Under the pieces are notes generated by a model that saw nothing but the letters and a program-made list of their open reading frames with translations, made no database searches and was not told the origin of the DNA. A stretch of DNA of 64,000 nt from CAYNQK01 sp964470375 (lineage in GTDB: Bacteria > Spirochaetota > Spirochaetia > Treponematales > JBGSOB01). The DNA is taken from NCBI GenBank assembly GCA_964470375.1, contig CAYYCP010000003.1:1-64000 (forward strand), written 5' to 3'. The translations under genes and the position numbers were made by a program. How positions within the stretch are numbered: the stretch's first letter is position 1; every line of letters begins with the position of its first letter. This document shows positions 32,511-40,840 of the stretch, in pieces.

Positions 32511-34346
32511 GTGGACAAGAAAAGCGTCCTGGCCATCGTTATCAGCGCCCTGGTCATGGGCCTGTGGTTCTTCGTGTTCAGCCCCCTGCTCAATGGGAAG
32601 AAGCCCTTCGACATGAGCCCGGCCCAGGCCGCCGCGACCGCTCCGGCACCGTCCGCCTCTGCGGCGCCCGCGCCTTCCGCGGCCCCGGCCGCTTCAACGG
32701 CGCCCGCCCTGAGCGCCGCTCCGGCCTCGAGCCAGGCCGCCCCGGACGCGGCCGCTTCCAGCGCCGCCACTCTGGCCGCACTCAACGCCGATATCGGCCA
32801 GGCCGAGAAGAAGGTGGTGATCGGCACGGACTTGGTAGAGGCTACCTTCAGCAATCTGGGCGGCATCATGGTCTCGGCCAGGATGCTCAAGCACAAGGAA
32901 AAGGACGCCCCGGTCGAGCTGGTTCTCTCCGGGGATGCCGATCCTTATAACTTCGGGATAGCCTTCGGTGATTACGCCACCCTGGTGGACCGCAGCCCCA
33001 TGCGCGTCTCCCGCCCCACCCAGTACAGCGTGGAATTCAGCCGGGCCTTCGAGGCCCCCGGCCCGGGCGGGGCCATGCTGCCCTTCACCCTCAAGAAGAC
33101 ATTCACCTTCAAGCCCGGAGACTACCTCTTCGAGCTCAAGGTGTCCATAGAAAATTCCATCAACGCTGTGCCATCGCTGTCCAACGGCGGCTACGCCTAC
33201 ACCCTCTTCTTGGGCCCCCAGATAGGCCCGAAGTTCGAGAAACTCTCCACTTACGGCGAGAGCCGGCGCTACTACACTTTCGCCAACGGGAAGCGCAAGA
33301 CTCAGTCGATCAAGCCCAAGTCGCTCAAGGTCATCCAGGACCGGGTGCGCTGGGCCTCGGTGACCGGCAAGTACTTCACCCTGGCGGCCGTCCCTGACGC
33401 CACCGCCTACACCGTGGCCTACAACACCAATCCGGTGCCCGGCCTGGATACCGTCTCGCAGCTGAGCCTCTCGAGGCCGGCCGTCAGCAGCTCGGTCACC
33501 GTGGACACTCTCCGCTTCTACCTGGGCCCCAACATCAAGTCCGAGCTGGCCCGCTACAGCGATGCCAAGAAAAACACCTGGGGCTACGCAGACCTGACCC
33601 TTGAGAAGGCCATCGACTCTTCATCGCCCCTGGCATGGATGACCTGGTGGCTGGAAGTGGCCCTGAAGTGGCTCCTGGAGCTTGTCTACAAGGTCCTGCC
33701 CAACTGGGGCGTGGCTATCATAATCGTGACTCTGATCGTCAAGGCCATCCTCTTCCCGCTGACTCTCAAGAGCAGCATCGGCACGGCCAAGATGGCCGAG
33801 CTCCAGCCCAAGATCGCCGAGCTGCAGGCCAAGTACAAGGACAAGCCCGAGCGTCTCAACCAGGAGATGGCCGAATTCTATAAGCGCGAAGGCTATAACC
33901 CGCTTTCGGGCTGCTTGCCCCTGCTGATCCAGCTGCCTCTCTTCTTCGCCATGTACGGGCTCTTCAACACCCACTTCGACCTTCGCAACGCCATGTTCAT
34001 CCCCGGCTGGATACCGGACCTCTCCCTGCCGGATTCCGTGCTGGACTTCCCCACCATCAATCTTCTCATCTGGCGGGTGAGCGCCATCCGCATCCTGCCT
34101 ATCATCTACCTGGTGTCACAGCTGTTCTACGGAAAATTCACCCAGTCCACGGCCACTCCCGGGCAGAACAAGACCCAGATGAACATCATGCTCTACGGCA
34201 TGCCGGCCTTCTTCTTCTTCATCCTCTACGACGCTCCGGCCGGCCTCCTGGTCTACTGGATCACCTCCAACCTGCTGACGATAGTCCAGCAGATAATCAC
34301 TAATCGCATCATCCATGAACGGAAACTCAAGGCGCAGAGGAGCTAG
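32511..34346 (+). CDS. yidC: YidC/Oxa1 membrane protein insertase
   Basis: The GTG at 32511 has AAGGAG six bases upstream, which is better placed than the in-frame ATG at 32463, and gives a 611-residue protein. It has an N-terminal membrane anchor (SVLAIVISALVMGLWFFVF), an Ala/Pro/Ser-rich linker (about residues 35-85), a large periplasmic beta domain (about 90-370), and the conserved insertase core with five helices. That core includes LLELVYKVLPNWGVAIIIVT, KMAELQPKIAELQAKYK, NPLSGCLPLLIQLPLFFAMY and the last helix APAGLLVYWITSNLLTIVQQ. This is the Gram-negative plan. It inserts membrane proteins with SecYEG or alone. It is part of the rpmH-rnpA-yidD-yidC-jag block. Confidence 0.96.
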   Translation: MDKKSVLAIVISALVMGLWFFVFSPLLNGKKPFDMSPAQAAATAPAPSASAAPAPSAAPAASTAPALSAAPASSQAAPDAAASSAATLAALNADIGQAEKKVVIGTDLVEATFSNLGGIMVSARMLKHKEKDAPVELVLSGDADPYNFGIAFGDYATLVDRSPMRVSRPTQYSVEFSRAFEAPGPGGAMLPFTLKKTFTFKPGDYLFELKVSIENSINAVPSLSNGGYAYTLFLGPQIGPKFEKLSTYGESRRYYTFANGKRKTQSIKPKSLKVIQDRVRWASVTGKYFTLAAVPDATAYTVAYNTNPVPGLDTVSQLSLSRPAVSSSVTVDTLRFYLGPNIKSELARYSDAKKNTWGYADLTLEKAIDSSSPLAWMTWWLEVALKWLLELVYKVLPNWGVAIIIVTLIVKAILFPLTLKSSIGTAKMAELQPKIAELQAKYKDKPERLNQEMAEFYKREGYNPLSGCLPLLIQLPLFFAMYGLFNTHFDLRNAMFIPGWIPDLSLPDSVLDFPTINLLIWRVSAIRILPIIYLVSQLFYGKFTQSTATPGQNKTQMNIMLYGMPAFFFFILYDAPAGLLVYWITSNLLTIVQQIITNRIIHERKLKAQRS

Positions 34347-34351
34347 ACGCC

Positions 34352-35077
34352 ATGGTATACGAATTCGAGGGAAAAACAGAGAAAGAGGCCATCGACCGGG
34401 CAGTGGACGAGCTGGGCCTGGGCAGGGACGCCTTCGACGTGGAGATCGTCGAGGCCAAAAAAGACGGCTTCCTATTCAAGAAGGGCTGGGTGAAAATCCG
34501 CGTCCACGTGGACGGGGAGGGCCCGGCGGCCGCCGTCGAGCGTAGCCCGGAGCGGGCCGAGAACGAGTCCTCCAGGCCAGCCAGGCGCCCCGTGCAGCCG
34601 CGGGAGCCCGCCGAAATGGTTGAGTTCGAGGCCAAGATGATGGAATTCGTCTCCAAAATCCTAGAAGGGATGGGCTACCCGTCCAGGGTCAGCATCCTCT
34701 TCAAGGAGGAGGGCAAGCTGGGCTTGAGGATCGAGTCCGAGCACTCGGCCATCATCATCGGCAAAAAGGGTAAAAACCTGGACGCCCTGCAATTGTTAGC
34801 CAACGTCTACGCCGGCCGTCTGGGCTTCGACGACACCAGGGTGATCCTGGACTCCGAGAACTACCGCATCCGCCGCGAGGAGGCCCTGGTGCGCCTGGCC
34901 TATGCCACGGCCGAGAAGGTCAGGGCCACGCGCCAGTCCATCCTCCTGGAGCCCATGAACCCCTTCGAGCGCCGACTCATCCACACCACCCTGAACGACA
35001 TAGGCGACATCGAAACAAAGAGCGAGGGCGAGGGACTCTACAAGCAGGTGCGCGTCCTGGTACGCGGCCGCGCCTGA
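34352..35077 (+). CDS. jag: Jag/KhpB RNA-binding protein
   Basis: The 241-residue product has the Jag N-terminal domain (residues ~1-52, EFEGKTEKEAIDRAVDELGL...KKGW), a charged linker, a KH domain (about 88-165, with the GxxG-type loop IIIGKKGKNLDALQ) and an R3H domain at the end (SILLEPMNPFERRLIHTTLN). Jag binds RNA and affects cell-envelope growth in Gram-positive bacteria; its gene is almost always next to yidC, as here, 5 bases downstream. The usual next gene, mnmE, is absent and an aconitase-family gene follows. Confidence 0.93.
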   Translation: MVYEFEGKTEKEAIDRAVDELGLGRDAFDVEIVEAKKDGFLFKKGWVKIRVHVDGEGPAAAVERSPERAENESSRPARRPVQPREPAEMVEFEAKMMEFVSKILEGMGYPSRVSILFKEEGKLGLRIESEHSAIIIGKKGKNLDALQLLANVYAGRLGFDDTRVILDSENYRIRREEALVRLAYATAEKVRATRQSILLEPMNPFERRLIHTTLNDIGDIETKSEGEGLYKQVRVLVRGRA

Positions 35078-35140
35078 TCCCATCCGCGCCCGATACCGGG
35101 GCCGCCCCCCGCGGCGGCCCCATTCCCCAGGAGTGAGAGC

Positions 35141-37462
35141 ATGATCAAGGCCATAAGCGGAGGCGTATACCTTGCCGGCGGAGCCCTGCCCGTCCCGGCC
35201 GGCGAACTGCGCGGCAACCCGGCAATGGAGTTGGACGCGCGCCTGCGGGCGGCCGGGCTGCCGCCCCTCCCGGCGGGGACGGATACAGCCCGGGCCCGCG
35301 ACGGCACCATGGCTTGGTCCATCTTGAAGTCGCACAACGCTGGCACGGAGACGGACCTGCGCCTGCGCTTCGACGCCCTGGCCTCCCATGACATCACTTA
35401 CGTGGGCATCATCCAAACCGCCCGCGCCTCAGGCCTTGAGCGCTTCCCGGTTCCATACGTCCTGACTAACTGCCATAACAGCCTGTGCGCCGTAGGAGGC
35501 ACTATCAACGAAGATGACCACGTCTTCGGGCTCTCAGCCGCCCGCAGGTACGGTGGAATCTTCGTGCCGGCCCATCAGGCCGTCATCCACACCTATATGC
35601 GCGAGGAGATGAGCGCTTGCGGGAAGATGATCCTGGGCTCGGACTCGCACACGCGCTACGGGGCCCTGGGCACCCTCGCCGTGGGCGAGGGCGGCCCCGA
35701 GCTGGTCAAACAGATCCTGGGCAAGACTTATGATCTCAAGCGCCCCGAGGTGGTGCTGGTATGGCTCGAGGGCCGCCCCGTAGATGGGGTGGGCCCCCAC
35801 GACGTAGCCCTGGCCATCATCGGCGCGGTCTTCAAGTCCGGATTCGTGAAGAACAAGATCATGGAATTCGCCGGGCCCGGCCTGGCATCCCTCAGCGCGG
35901 ACTACCGCTGCGGCATAGACGTGATGACCACCGAGACGGCTTGCCTGTCCTCAATCTGGGCCACCGACGCTGAGATAGAGCGCTTTTTCCGGACCCATCT
36001 CAGGCCCGAGGCCTACAAGCCTCTCGCCCCGGCCCCCCTGGCCCTTTATGACGGGGCCCTGATTGTGGATCTCTCACGCATACGCCCCATGATCGCCCTG
36101 CCCTATCATCCCGCCAACGCTGTGAGCATCGAGGAGCTGCGGGCCCATCCCGATGACATCCTGCGCCAGGCCGAGGAAGAGGGCCAGAAGGTCATGGAAA
36201 ACGCCGACCTCAAGGTGGACTTCCGCTCCAAGCTGCGCGGCGGCGAATTCTACGCTGACCAGGGGGTCATTGTCGGCTGCGCCGGCGGCACCTTCGAGAA
36301 CATCATGGCCGCCGCCGACATCCTGCGGGGCCGTAACACCGGCGACGGGGAATTCTGGCTCTCGGTCTACCCCGGCAGCCAGCCCGTCAACATGGAGCTG
36401 ACCCGCAACGGAGCGGCCGCCGACCTGATGGCCGCCGGTGTCTCCTTGCGCACGGCCTTCTGCGGCCCCTGCTTCGGGGCCGGGGACGTTCCGGCCAACA
36501 AGGGCTTCTCCATCCGCCATGCCACCCGCAACTTCCCCAGCCGTGAGGGCTCCAAGCCCGGTTCCGGTCAGCTGACCTCGGTTGCGCTGATGGACGCCCG
36601 CTCCATAGCCGCCACTGCCCTCAACGGCGGCCGCCTGACCCCGGCCACCGAGATCGATTACCGTGAAAAGCCCCGCGAGTACCGCTACGATCCATCCTCC
36701 TACCGGGCCCGCGTGTATCTGGGCTTCGGCAAGGCCGATCCTTCGCGGGAGCTGGTCTTCGGGCCCAACATCGCCGATTGGCCGCGGATGATCGGCCTCA
36801 CGGAAAACATGGCGCTGGAGATCGTCTCGGTCATCCGCGACCCCGTCACCACCACCGACGAGTTGATTCCCTCAGGCGAAACATCATCCTATCGCTCCAA
36901 CCCCCTCAAGCTGGCAGAATTCGCCCTGTCCCGCAAGGATCCCGGTTACGTAGGCCGGGCCAAGGCCGTCTATGCCGCCGAACTGGCCCGCCGCGGCGAG
37001 GGCGGGGACAAGTCCGCCCTAGAGGCCTTCTGGAAGCGCCTGCAATCATCGGACGTGAAGGGCATCAGCCTGGAGAACACCGGCATAGGCTCCCTTGTCT
37101 ATGCCAACAAGCCCGGGGACGGTTCGGCCCGTGAGCAAGCCGCCTCATGCCAGCGCGTCCTCGGCGGATGGGCCAACGCGGCCCTAGACTACGCCACTAA
37201 GCGCTACCGCTCCAACCTGGTCAACTGGGGCATGCTGCCCTTCATCGTCTCGCAATCAGACTCGGACGCTTTCGCGTTGGGCGACATCATTTTCATAGCC
37301 GGCGTCCGCCAAGCGGTGGATTCGGGAGCGGAGGAGATCGAGGCCGTCTTGATCGGCTCAAACGGCCGCCGGTCGATCCAGCTGAAGCTTCCGGGATTGG
37401 AGCGCGGCGAGCGGGACATCATCCTGGCCGGCTGCCTCATCAACTACTACGCAGGCAAATAA
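35141..37462 (+). CDS. Aconitase-family hydratase
   Basis: The 773-residue product has the two-part aconitase fold: an N-terminal catalytic half with LGSDSHTRYGALGTLAVGEGG, an Fe-S region with VGCAGGTFEN and the pair CGPCFGAGD, and a C-terminal swivelling domain. The three cysteines expected to hold a [4Fe-4S] cluster are present. It belongs with the ~770-residue 'hydratase' group common in clostridia and treponemes, which is distinct from AcnA, AcnB and the LeuC/LeuD pair. The true substrate is therefore uncertain: citrate/isocitrate or a related hydroxy acid. With the LeuB-type dehydrogenase at 24.4 kb it could form two successive steps of such a pathway. It acts in the cytoplasm and is oxygen-sensitive by analogy. 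Confidence 0.85.
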   Translation: MIKAISGGVYLAGGALPVPAGELRGNPAMELDARLRAAGLPPLPAGTDTARARDGTMAWSILKSHNAGTETDLRLRFDALASHDITYVGIIQTARASGLERFPVPYVLTNCHNSLCAVGGTINEDDHVFGLSAARRYGGIFVPAHQAVIHTYMREEMSACGKMILGSDSHTRYGALGTLAVGEGGPELVKQILGKTYDLKRPEVVLVWLEGRPVDGVGPHDVALAIIGAVFKSGFVKNKIMEFAGPGLASLSADYRCGIDVMTTETACLSSIWATDAEIERFFRTHLRPEAYKPLAPAPLALYDGALIVDLSRIRPMIALPYHPANAVSIEELRAHPDDILRQAEEEGQKVMENADLKVDFRSKLRGGEFYADQGVIVGCAGGTFENIMAAADILRGRNTGDGEFWLSVYPGSQPVNMELTRNGAAADLMAAGVSLRTAFCGPCFGAGDVPANKGFSIRHATRNFPSREGSKPGSGQLTSVALMDARSIAATALNGGRLTPATEIDYREKPREYRYDPSSYRARVYLGFGKADPSRELVFGPNIADWPRMIGLTENMALEIVSVIRDPVTTTDELIPSGETSSYRSNPLKLAEFALSRKDPGYVGRAKAVYAAELARRGEGGDKSALEAFWKRLQSSDVKGISLENTGIGSLVYANKPGDGSAREQAASCQRVLGGWANAALDYATKRYRSNLVNWGMLPFIVSQSDSDAFALGDIIFIAGVRQAVDSGAEEIEAVLIGSNGRRSIQLKLPGLERGERDIILAGCLINYYAGK

Positions 37463-37471
37463 GGCCTCAGA

Positions 37472-37491
37472 CGCGGGCCAGCCATGGCCCG
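37472..37491. terminator. Possible hairpin between convergent genes
   Basis: An 8-base stem GCGGGCCA/TGGCCCGC with a 4-base loop lies between the hydratase and the convergent nucleoside hydrolase. It has no T-tract, so termination is only suggested by its position. Confidence 0.4.
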
Positions 37492-37506
37492 CGCTGATCC
37501 TCGCGC

Positions 37507-38397
37507 TCAGCCTTCCCCGTACAGGAGTTCCAGCTTGCAGATGAAGTCTTCCAGGATGAATCTGGAGTCTATAGACCGGTAAACCCTTATCAGGGGCCTG
37601 CCGGGCTCACGGCGGATGGATGTGTCCTCGTTGAAGAGGGGAGCCTCGCGCCTCTCGTAGCGCCCGCAATTGGGCTGCATGGCCAGGCCCACCGCCGGGG
37701 AATCCCCCAGGGCCCAGGTCTCCCCGGCCGTCCACCAGGCGCCCTCGCTCATGTTGTACTCGCGCATGTTCTCGAAGAGGTGCCGGCCTATCTTCCCGCA
37801 GGGATAGATCCTCCGCTGAATCTCGGCCAGCCCTATCTGCATGCTTCCGTACACGTCGTTAGGCACCTGCCAGAATTCGGCGCCGCTGCCCATGACCAGG
37901 TTGGCCGCGTCCGGGTCGTTCCCGGAATTGAACTCGCGGTGATCGGGCTTGGCGACATCGGGACCATGGCCGCCGATCCATATTACGGTCATCCGCTTGG
38001 AGATATCCAGGTTTCTGCGGAGCGCCGTGGCGATATTGGTGATGGCCCCCAGGCAGAGGACGAAGAGGGGTTTGGGGTCATCGCTCAAAGCCTCATGGAT
38101 GAGGAATTCCGATGCCGGAGAGAGGCCCGCCGGGCCGAGGGCCGACAGCCTGGCCTCCTCGCCCTCGAAGACCGGGACATCCTTATCCATGGCATCCAGG
38201 ACACGCATAATCTCATCGTAACTCCGGCGCATGGAGCCGGCCTGCCCGAAATGCTCGGCGAAGATCGCCTTGACCTCGAATTTCGGGCACATGATGGCAT
38301 GGGCTATGGCGAAGGGATCGTCGGCCTCGCAGGCGGCGTCCGTATCGATGATGACCCGCAGCCTCTTGCCCTCGACGACTGAATAATCCAGCGGCAT
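37507..38397 (-). CDS. Inosine/uridine-preferring nucleoside hydrolase-like protein
   Basis: The start at 38397 has GGGAGGTGTG a few bases upstream, which is better than the in-frame ATG at 38433, and gives 296 residues. The N-terminal RVIIDTDAACEADDPFAIAHA matches the Ca2+-binding DTDxxxxxD motif of nucleoside hydrolases. LFVLCLGAITNIATAL and EFNSGNDPDAANLVMGSG are further family blocks. These enzymes release a base from a ribonucleoside in the cytoplasm. The C-terminal half is less typical, so specificity is open. It is divergent from the small gene at 38436. It could serve nucleoside salvage along with the adenosine deaminase at 42.3 kb. Confidence 0.85.
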   Translation of the reverse strand: MPLDYSVVEGKRLRVIIDTDAACEADDPFAIAHAIMCPKFEVKAIFAEHFGQAGSMRRSYDEIMRVLDAMDKDVPVFEGEEARLSALGPAGLSPASEFLIHEALSDDPKPLFVLCLGAITNIATALRRNLDISKRMTVIWIGGHGPDVAKPDHREFNSGNDPDAANLVMGSGAEFWQVPNDVYGSMQIGLAEIQRRIYPCGKIGRHLFENMREYNMSEGAWWTAGETWALGDSPAVGLAMQPNCGRYERREAPLFNEDTSIRREPGRPLIRVYRSIDSRFILEDFICKLELLYGEG

Positions 38398-38435
38398 TTT
38401 CACACCTCCCGCACGGGCGAGAGTATAATCCATCC

Positions 38436-38741
38436 ATGGCGATAGGGACCTTCAGGGAATTCCTCTCGCTGGGTGAGGGCCAGGAGGCCGAATTCATCGG
38501 CTCGGTGGCGGCCGAAGTATGGCAGCATCCAGTGGTCCTCATGGAGGACTATCCCCACGTATTCTACTTCGATCTCGACGGGGGGCAAGCCGTGGCTTAT
38601 TGCCGGGGAGAGCCCCCAGCCTACGGGAAAATTTTGCTCAGGGGCCGAATAGCCTCCATCCGGGCCGAATCCAAGCGCCCTGGATCAGAGGATTACTTCT
38701 ACGTTAAGCAGATCCTGTGCGATTCTTGGACCACGGCCTGA
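38436..38741 (+). CDS. Conserved-looking hypothetical protein, 101 residues
   Basis: I do not recognise this protein. It has strands (AEFIGSVAAEVWQ, HVFYFDLD, AVAYCRG) and a C-terminal KILLRGRIASIRAESKRPGS then DYFYVKQILCDSW, a pattern like a small OB-fold or beta-barrel domain. There are no membrane segments or signal. The start lies 38 bases from the divergent nucleoside hydrolase start. The 3' end overlaps that of the convergent DUF1295 gene by 38 bases. Codon use matches the chromosome, supporting a real gene. Confidence 0.55.
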   Translation: MAIGTFREFLSLGEGQEAEFIGSVAAEVWQHPVVLMEDYPHVFYFDLDGGQAVAYCRGEPPAYGKILLRGRIASIRAESKRPGSEDYFYVKQILCDSWTTA

Positions 38742-39657
38742 GGCGGGGGAAGAGCATGGGCACGCGCTCGCGGTAGGCGGCGTAGCCGGGCTTGGAGGCC
38801 AGGTAACGTTTCTCGGCCATGGGAATGCTCACTCCCAGGAAGAGGGCGAACATGGCCGCCGGGCAGAGGGCGCTCAGCGCATGGCCCCGCCAGTCGAGCG
38901 GAGACCTGGCCGCGCCCAGGATCCACAACCCGGTCCAGAAGAGGCATTCGCCTAGGTAATTCGGGTGCCGGCTCAAGCTCCACAGTCCCTCATCGATGTG
39001 CGCGCCCAGGGGCGCCCTGGACCTGAAGCGCCGCATCTGCGCGTCCGCGGCCGATTCGAGCATGATCGCGCCAAGGCAGACAGACCCGCCCGCGAATACG
39101 AGGGCCAGGCCGGCCCCGCCCATGAGGGTCCCCGATGGCGGTGTCCCTAGGAGGCGGTAGGCCGGCAGGAGGCCTATGAAGACGATCAGGGTGGGGAAAA
39201 GGTTGATGCCCAGAAGGTTGGTGAGGAACCATAGACGCGGCGACTTTTCCCTCAGCATCGTATAGCGCCAGTCTTGGGCGGAAAGCCCATCCCAGGAGGA
39301 GATCCAGTTCCACGTGAGGCGGAGTCCCCAAAGAGCAGTCACGCCCATGAGCAGGATCCCGGCTGCGTCTCCCGGCCCGCCCGTTGCGATTGTCCACGCC
39401 CCTACTATGGCGATGGGCGCGAGGCTCCAGTAGGGATCATAGAGGCTCGAATTGCGAAAGCCCAGGCCGATGCCCCAGATGACCAAGGTGGCCAGGACAT
39501 CGGCCGCCAGGGTGAGCGCCCAGAGATCCCAATTCCCGGGGAGCCTGGCGGCGAGGAATACCGCGGCCAGGGCGGCCAGGCAATAACTCGCGGCGCAGAC
39601 AAGGAGGCCTGGTATTTTGCGTTCATTCGCTCTAGCTTCTTCCATAGCGGCATCCAT
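38704..39657 (-). CDS. DUF1295 membrane protein (steroid 5-alpha-reductase-like)
   Basis: The 317-residue product has about eight membrane helices and the DUF1295/steroid-reductase C-terminal signature GLWSLSRHPNYLGECLFWTG followed by PMAEKRYLASKPGYAAYRE. The middle has DPYWSLAPI and GLRLTWNWISSW, also typical. Relatives reduce C=C bonds in isoprenoid or steroid-like lipids or methylate membrane substrates, and the bacterial substrate is unknown. It lies in the inner membrane. The Met at 39645 is an alternative start. It is divergent from the alkyltransferase-like gene with 47 bases between. Confidence 0.88.
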   Translation of the reverse strand: MDAAMEEARANERKIPGLLVCAASYCLAALAAVFLAARLPGNWDLWALTLAADVLATLVIWGIGLGFRNSSLYDPYWSLAPIAIVGAWTIATGGPGDAAGILLMGVTALWGLRLTWNWISSWDGLSAQDWRYTMLREKSPRLWFLTNLLGINLFPTLIVFIGLLPAYRLLGTPPSGTLMGGAGLALVFAGGSVCLGAIMLESAADAQMRRFRSRAPLGAHIDEGLWSLSRHPNYLGECLFWTGLWILGAARSPLDWRGHALSALCPAAMFALFLGVSIPMAEKRYLASKPGYAAYRERVPMLFPRLRPWSKNRTGSA

Positions 39658-39704
39658 TGTAGCATCTTGGCATAGTCAAGGTCCAATATGGAGGAAGGCA
39701 GGGC

Positions 39705-40049
39705 ATGCCCGTGAAAGAAGCGCTATCTGACTTCACACGTGAGGCGGAGGCCTTCATCCTCTCCATACCGCCGGGCAGGGTATGCACCTATGGGCAGGTA
39801 GCGCGCGCGGCCGGAAACCCTAGGGCGGCCAGGCAGGTGGCCCGCCTCCTCCATTCGCGGGCGGAGACGGCCGGCCTGCCATGGCAGCGCATAGTAGGCG
39901 CCGGACCGGGCCGCGGCCGGGGTCGGGTCATGTTGGGAGGGGAAGGCCTCAGCCAGCAAGTCGCACTCCTGCGGGCCGAGGGCGTGGAAGTCACCGAAGA
40001 GGGGCTGATTGACCTGGAGGCCTATGCCTGGGACGGGGTCGGCCGCTGA
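39705..40049 (+). CDS. Alkyltransferase-like protein (ATL)
   Basis: The 114-residue product is the DNA-binding domain of O6-alkylguanine-DNA alkyltransferase: IPPGRVCTYGQVARAAGNPRAARQVARLL forms the winged helix with its Arg finger. Where active MGMT has the alkyl-accepting PCHR, this protein has PWQR (residues 59-62), exactly as in E. coli-type ATL (YbaZ). ATL proteins bind alkylated guanine and bring in nucleotide-excision repair; they do not repair it themselves. It lies beside the convergent radical-SAM/TIGR03915 pair, making a small DNA-repair group. Confidence 0.92.
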   Translation: MPVKEALSDFTREAEAFILSIPPGRVCTYGQVARAAGNPRAARQVARLLHSRAETAGLPWQRIVGAGPGRGRGRVMLGGEGLSQQVALLRAEGVEVTEEGLIDLEAYAWDGVGR

Positions 40050-40068
40050 AGATCGTGAGGTCCCTTCC

Positions 40069-40839
40069 CTAGGTGATCTCCTCGTGTTCCAGCTCCGATA
40101 CATGCTTCCAGTATCTGAAGGGTATGAAGTGGCGCCTCAGGGCGGGATTGCGCCGGGCGGGGTTGTCCGTGGCGTGATAGAAAATCTTCCAGAGGGCCAG
40201 GCATTCCTCCTCGCCCACATAGGGTTCCTTCCCCTCCAGGGGCCTGAAGGCCTCGGTCAAGTGCGGTTCGGCGGTGCCAGCGGCCTTGCCCCGCCTCATG
40301 TCTATGATCACGAAGGGCGTCTCCCCGAAGCGCGCCTGGAAGTGGGGCATGAGGAGTTCGAGGATGTCCGCATCCGGTTCGAATTCCGCCTGGTAAATTC
40401 CATCTTCTCTTTGCCGGAAACGGAGGATGCCGATAAAGCGATGGAGCTCCCGCAGGACCGCGCGGGACGCGGCCCTCACCGCTCGGATGTCTGGATCGGT
40501 CTCATCGTGGAGGGCCGCCTGGGGCCCATTCAGGGCCTTGCGGCAATACGCAAGGGCCTGGAGCTCTATGGGCGATCCGCTCAGGTAGGCCCGCGACAGC
40601 TCCTCCGCACTGAGGCCTCCTGTCCTGGCAAGGGACGCGAGGAGGCGCCGTACGGCCTCTGGATTCTCGGGCACGCTCATGAGTTCCTCAGCGCCGAAGA
40701 GCTCGACCTGACCTCTCCTGCCCCTGGGGAGGATGCTGAACGGCCCGTCGCTCCCTGGCCCCTGATACGAATCTGACAAAAGAGCCAACATGCTGAAGAA
40801 ACCCGTCAGGCTGTCTTCGTAAACGATCTCTTTTCCCAC
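40069..40839 (-). CDS. TIGR03915-like DNA-repair-associated protein
   Basis: The GTG at 40839 (GAGGAA upstream) gives a 256-residue protein starting VGKEIVYEDSLTGFFSML, the usual opening of the TIGR03915 family, which is encoded beside a DNA-repair-type radical SAM protein and sometimes fused to a uracil-DNA glycosylase domain. Further family blocks are HRFIGILRFR, YQAEFEPDADILELLMPHFQARF and the C-terminal KIFYHATDNPARRNPALRRHFIPFRYWKHVSE. No glycosylase domain is fused here. Only one base separates it from the radical SAM gene, so the two are co-translated. The biochemical role is unknown; a function in DNA repair comes from known gene association. An in-frame ATG at 40941 would overlap the upstream gene extensively and is rejected. 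Confidence 0.82.
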   Translation of the reverse strand: MGKEIVYEDSLTGFFSMLALLSDSYQGPGSDGPFSILPRGRRGQVELFGAEELMSVPENPEAVRRLLASLARTGGLSAEELSRAYLSGSPIELQALAYCRKALNGPQAALHDETDPDIRAVRAASRAVLRELHRFIGILRFRQREDGIYQAEFEPDADILELLMPHFQARFGETPFVIIDMRRGKAAGTAEPHLTEAFRPLEGKEPYVGEEECLALWKIFYHATDNPARRNPALRRHFIPFRYWKHVSELEHEEIT

Positions 40840-40840
40840 A

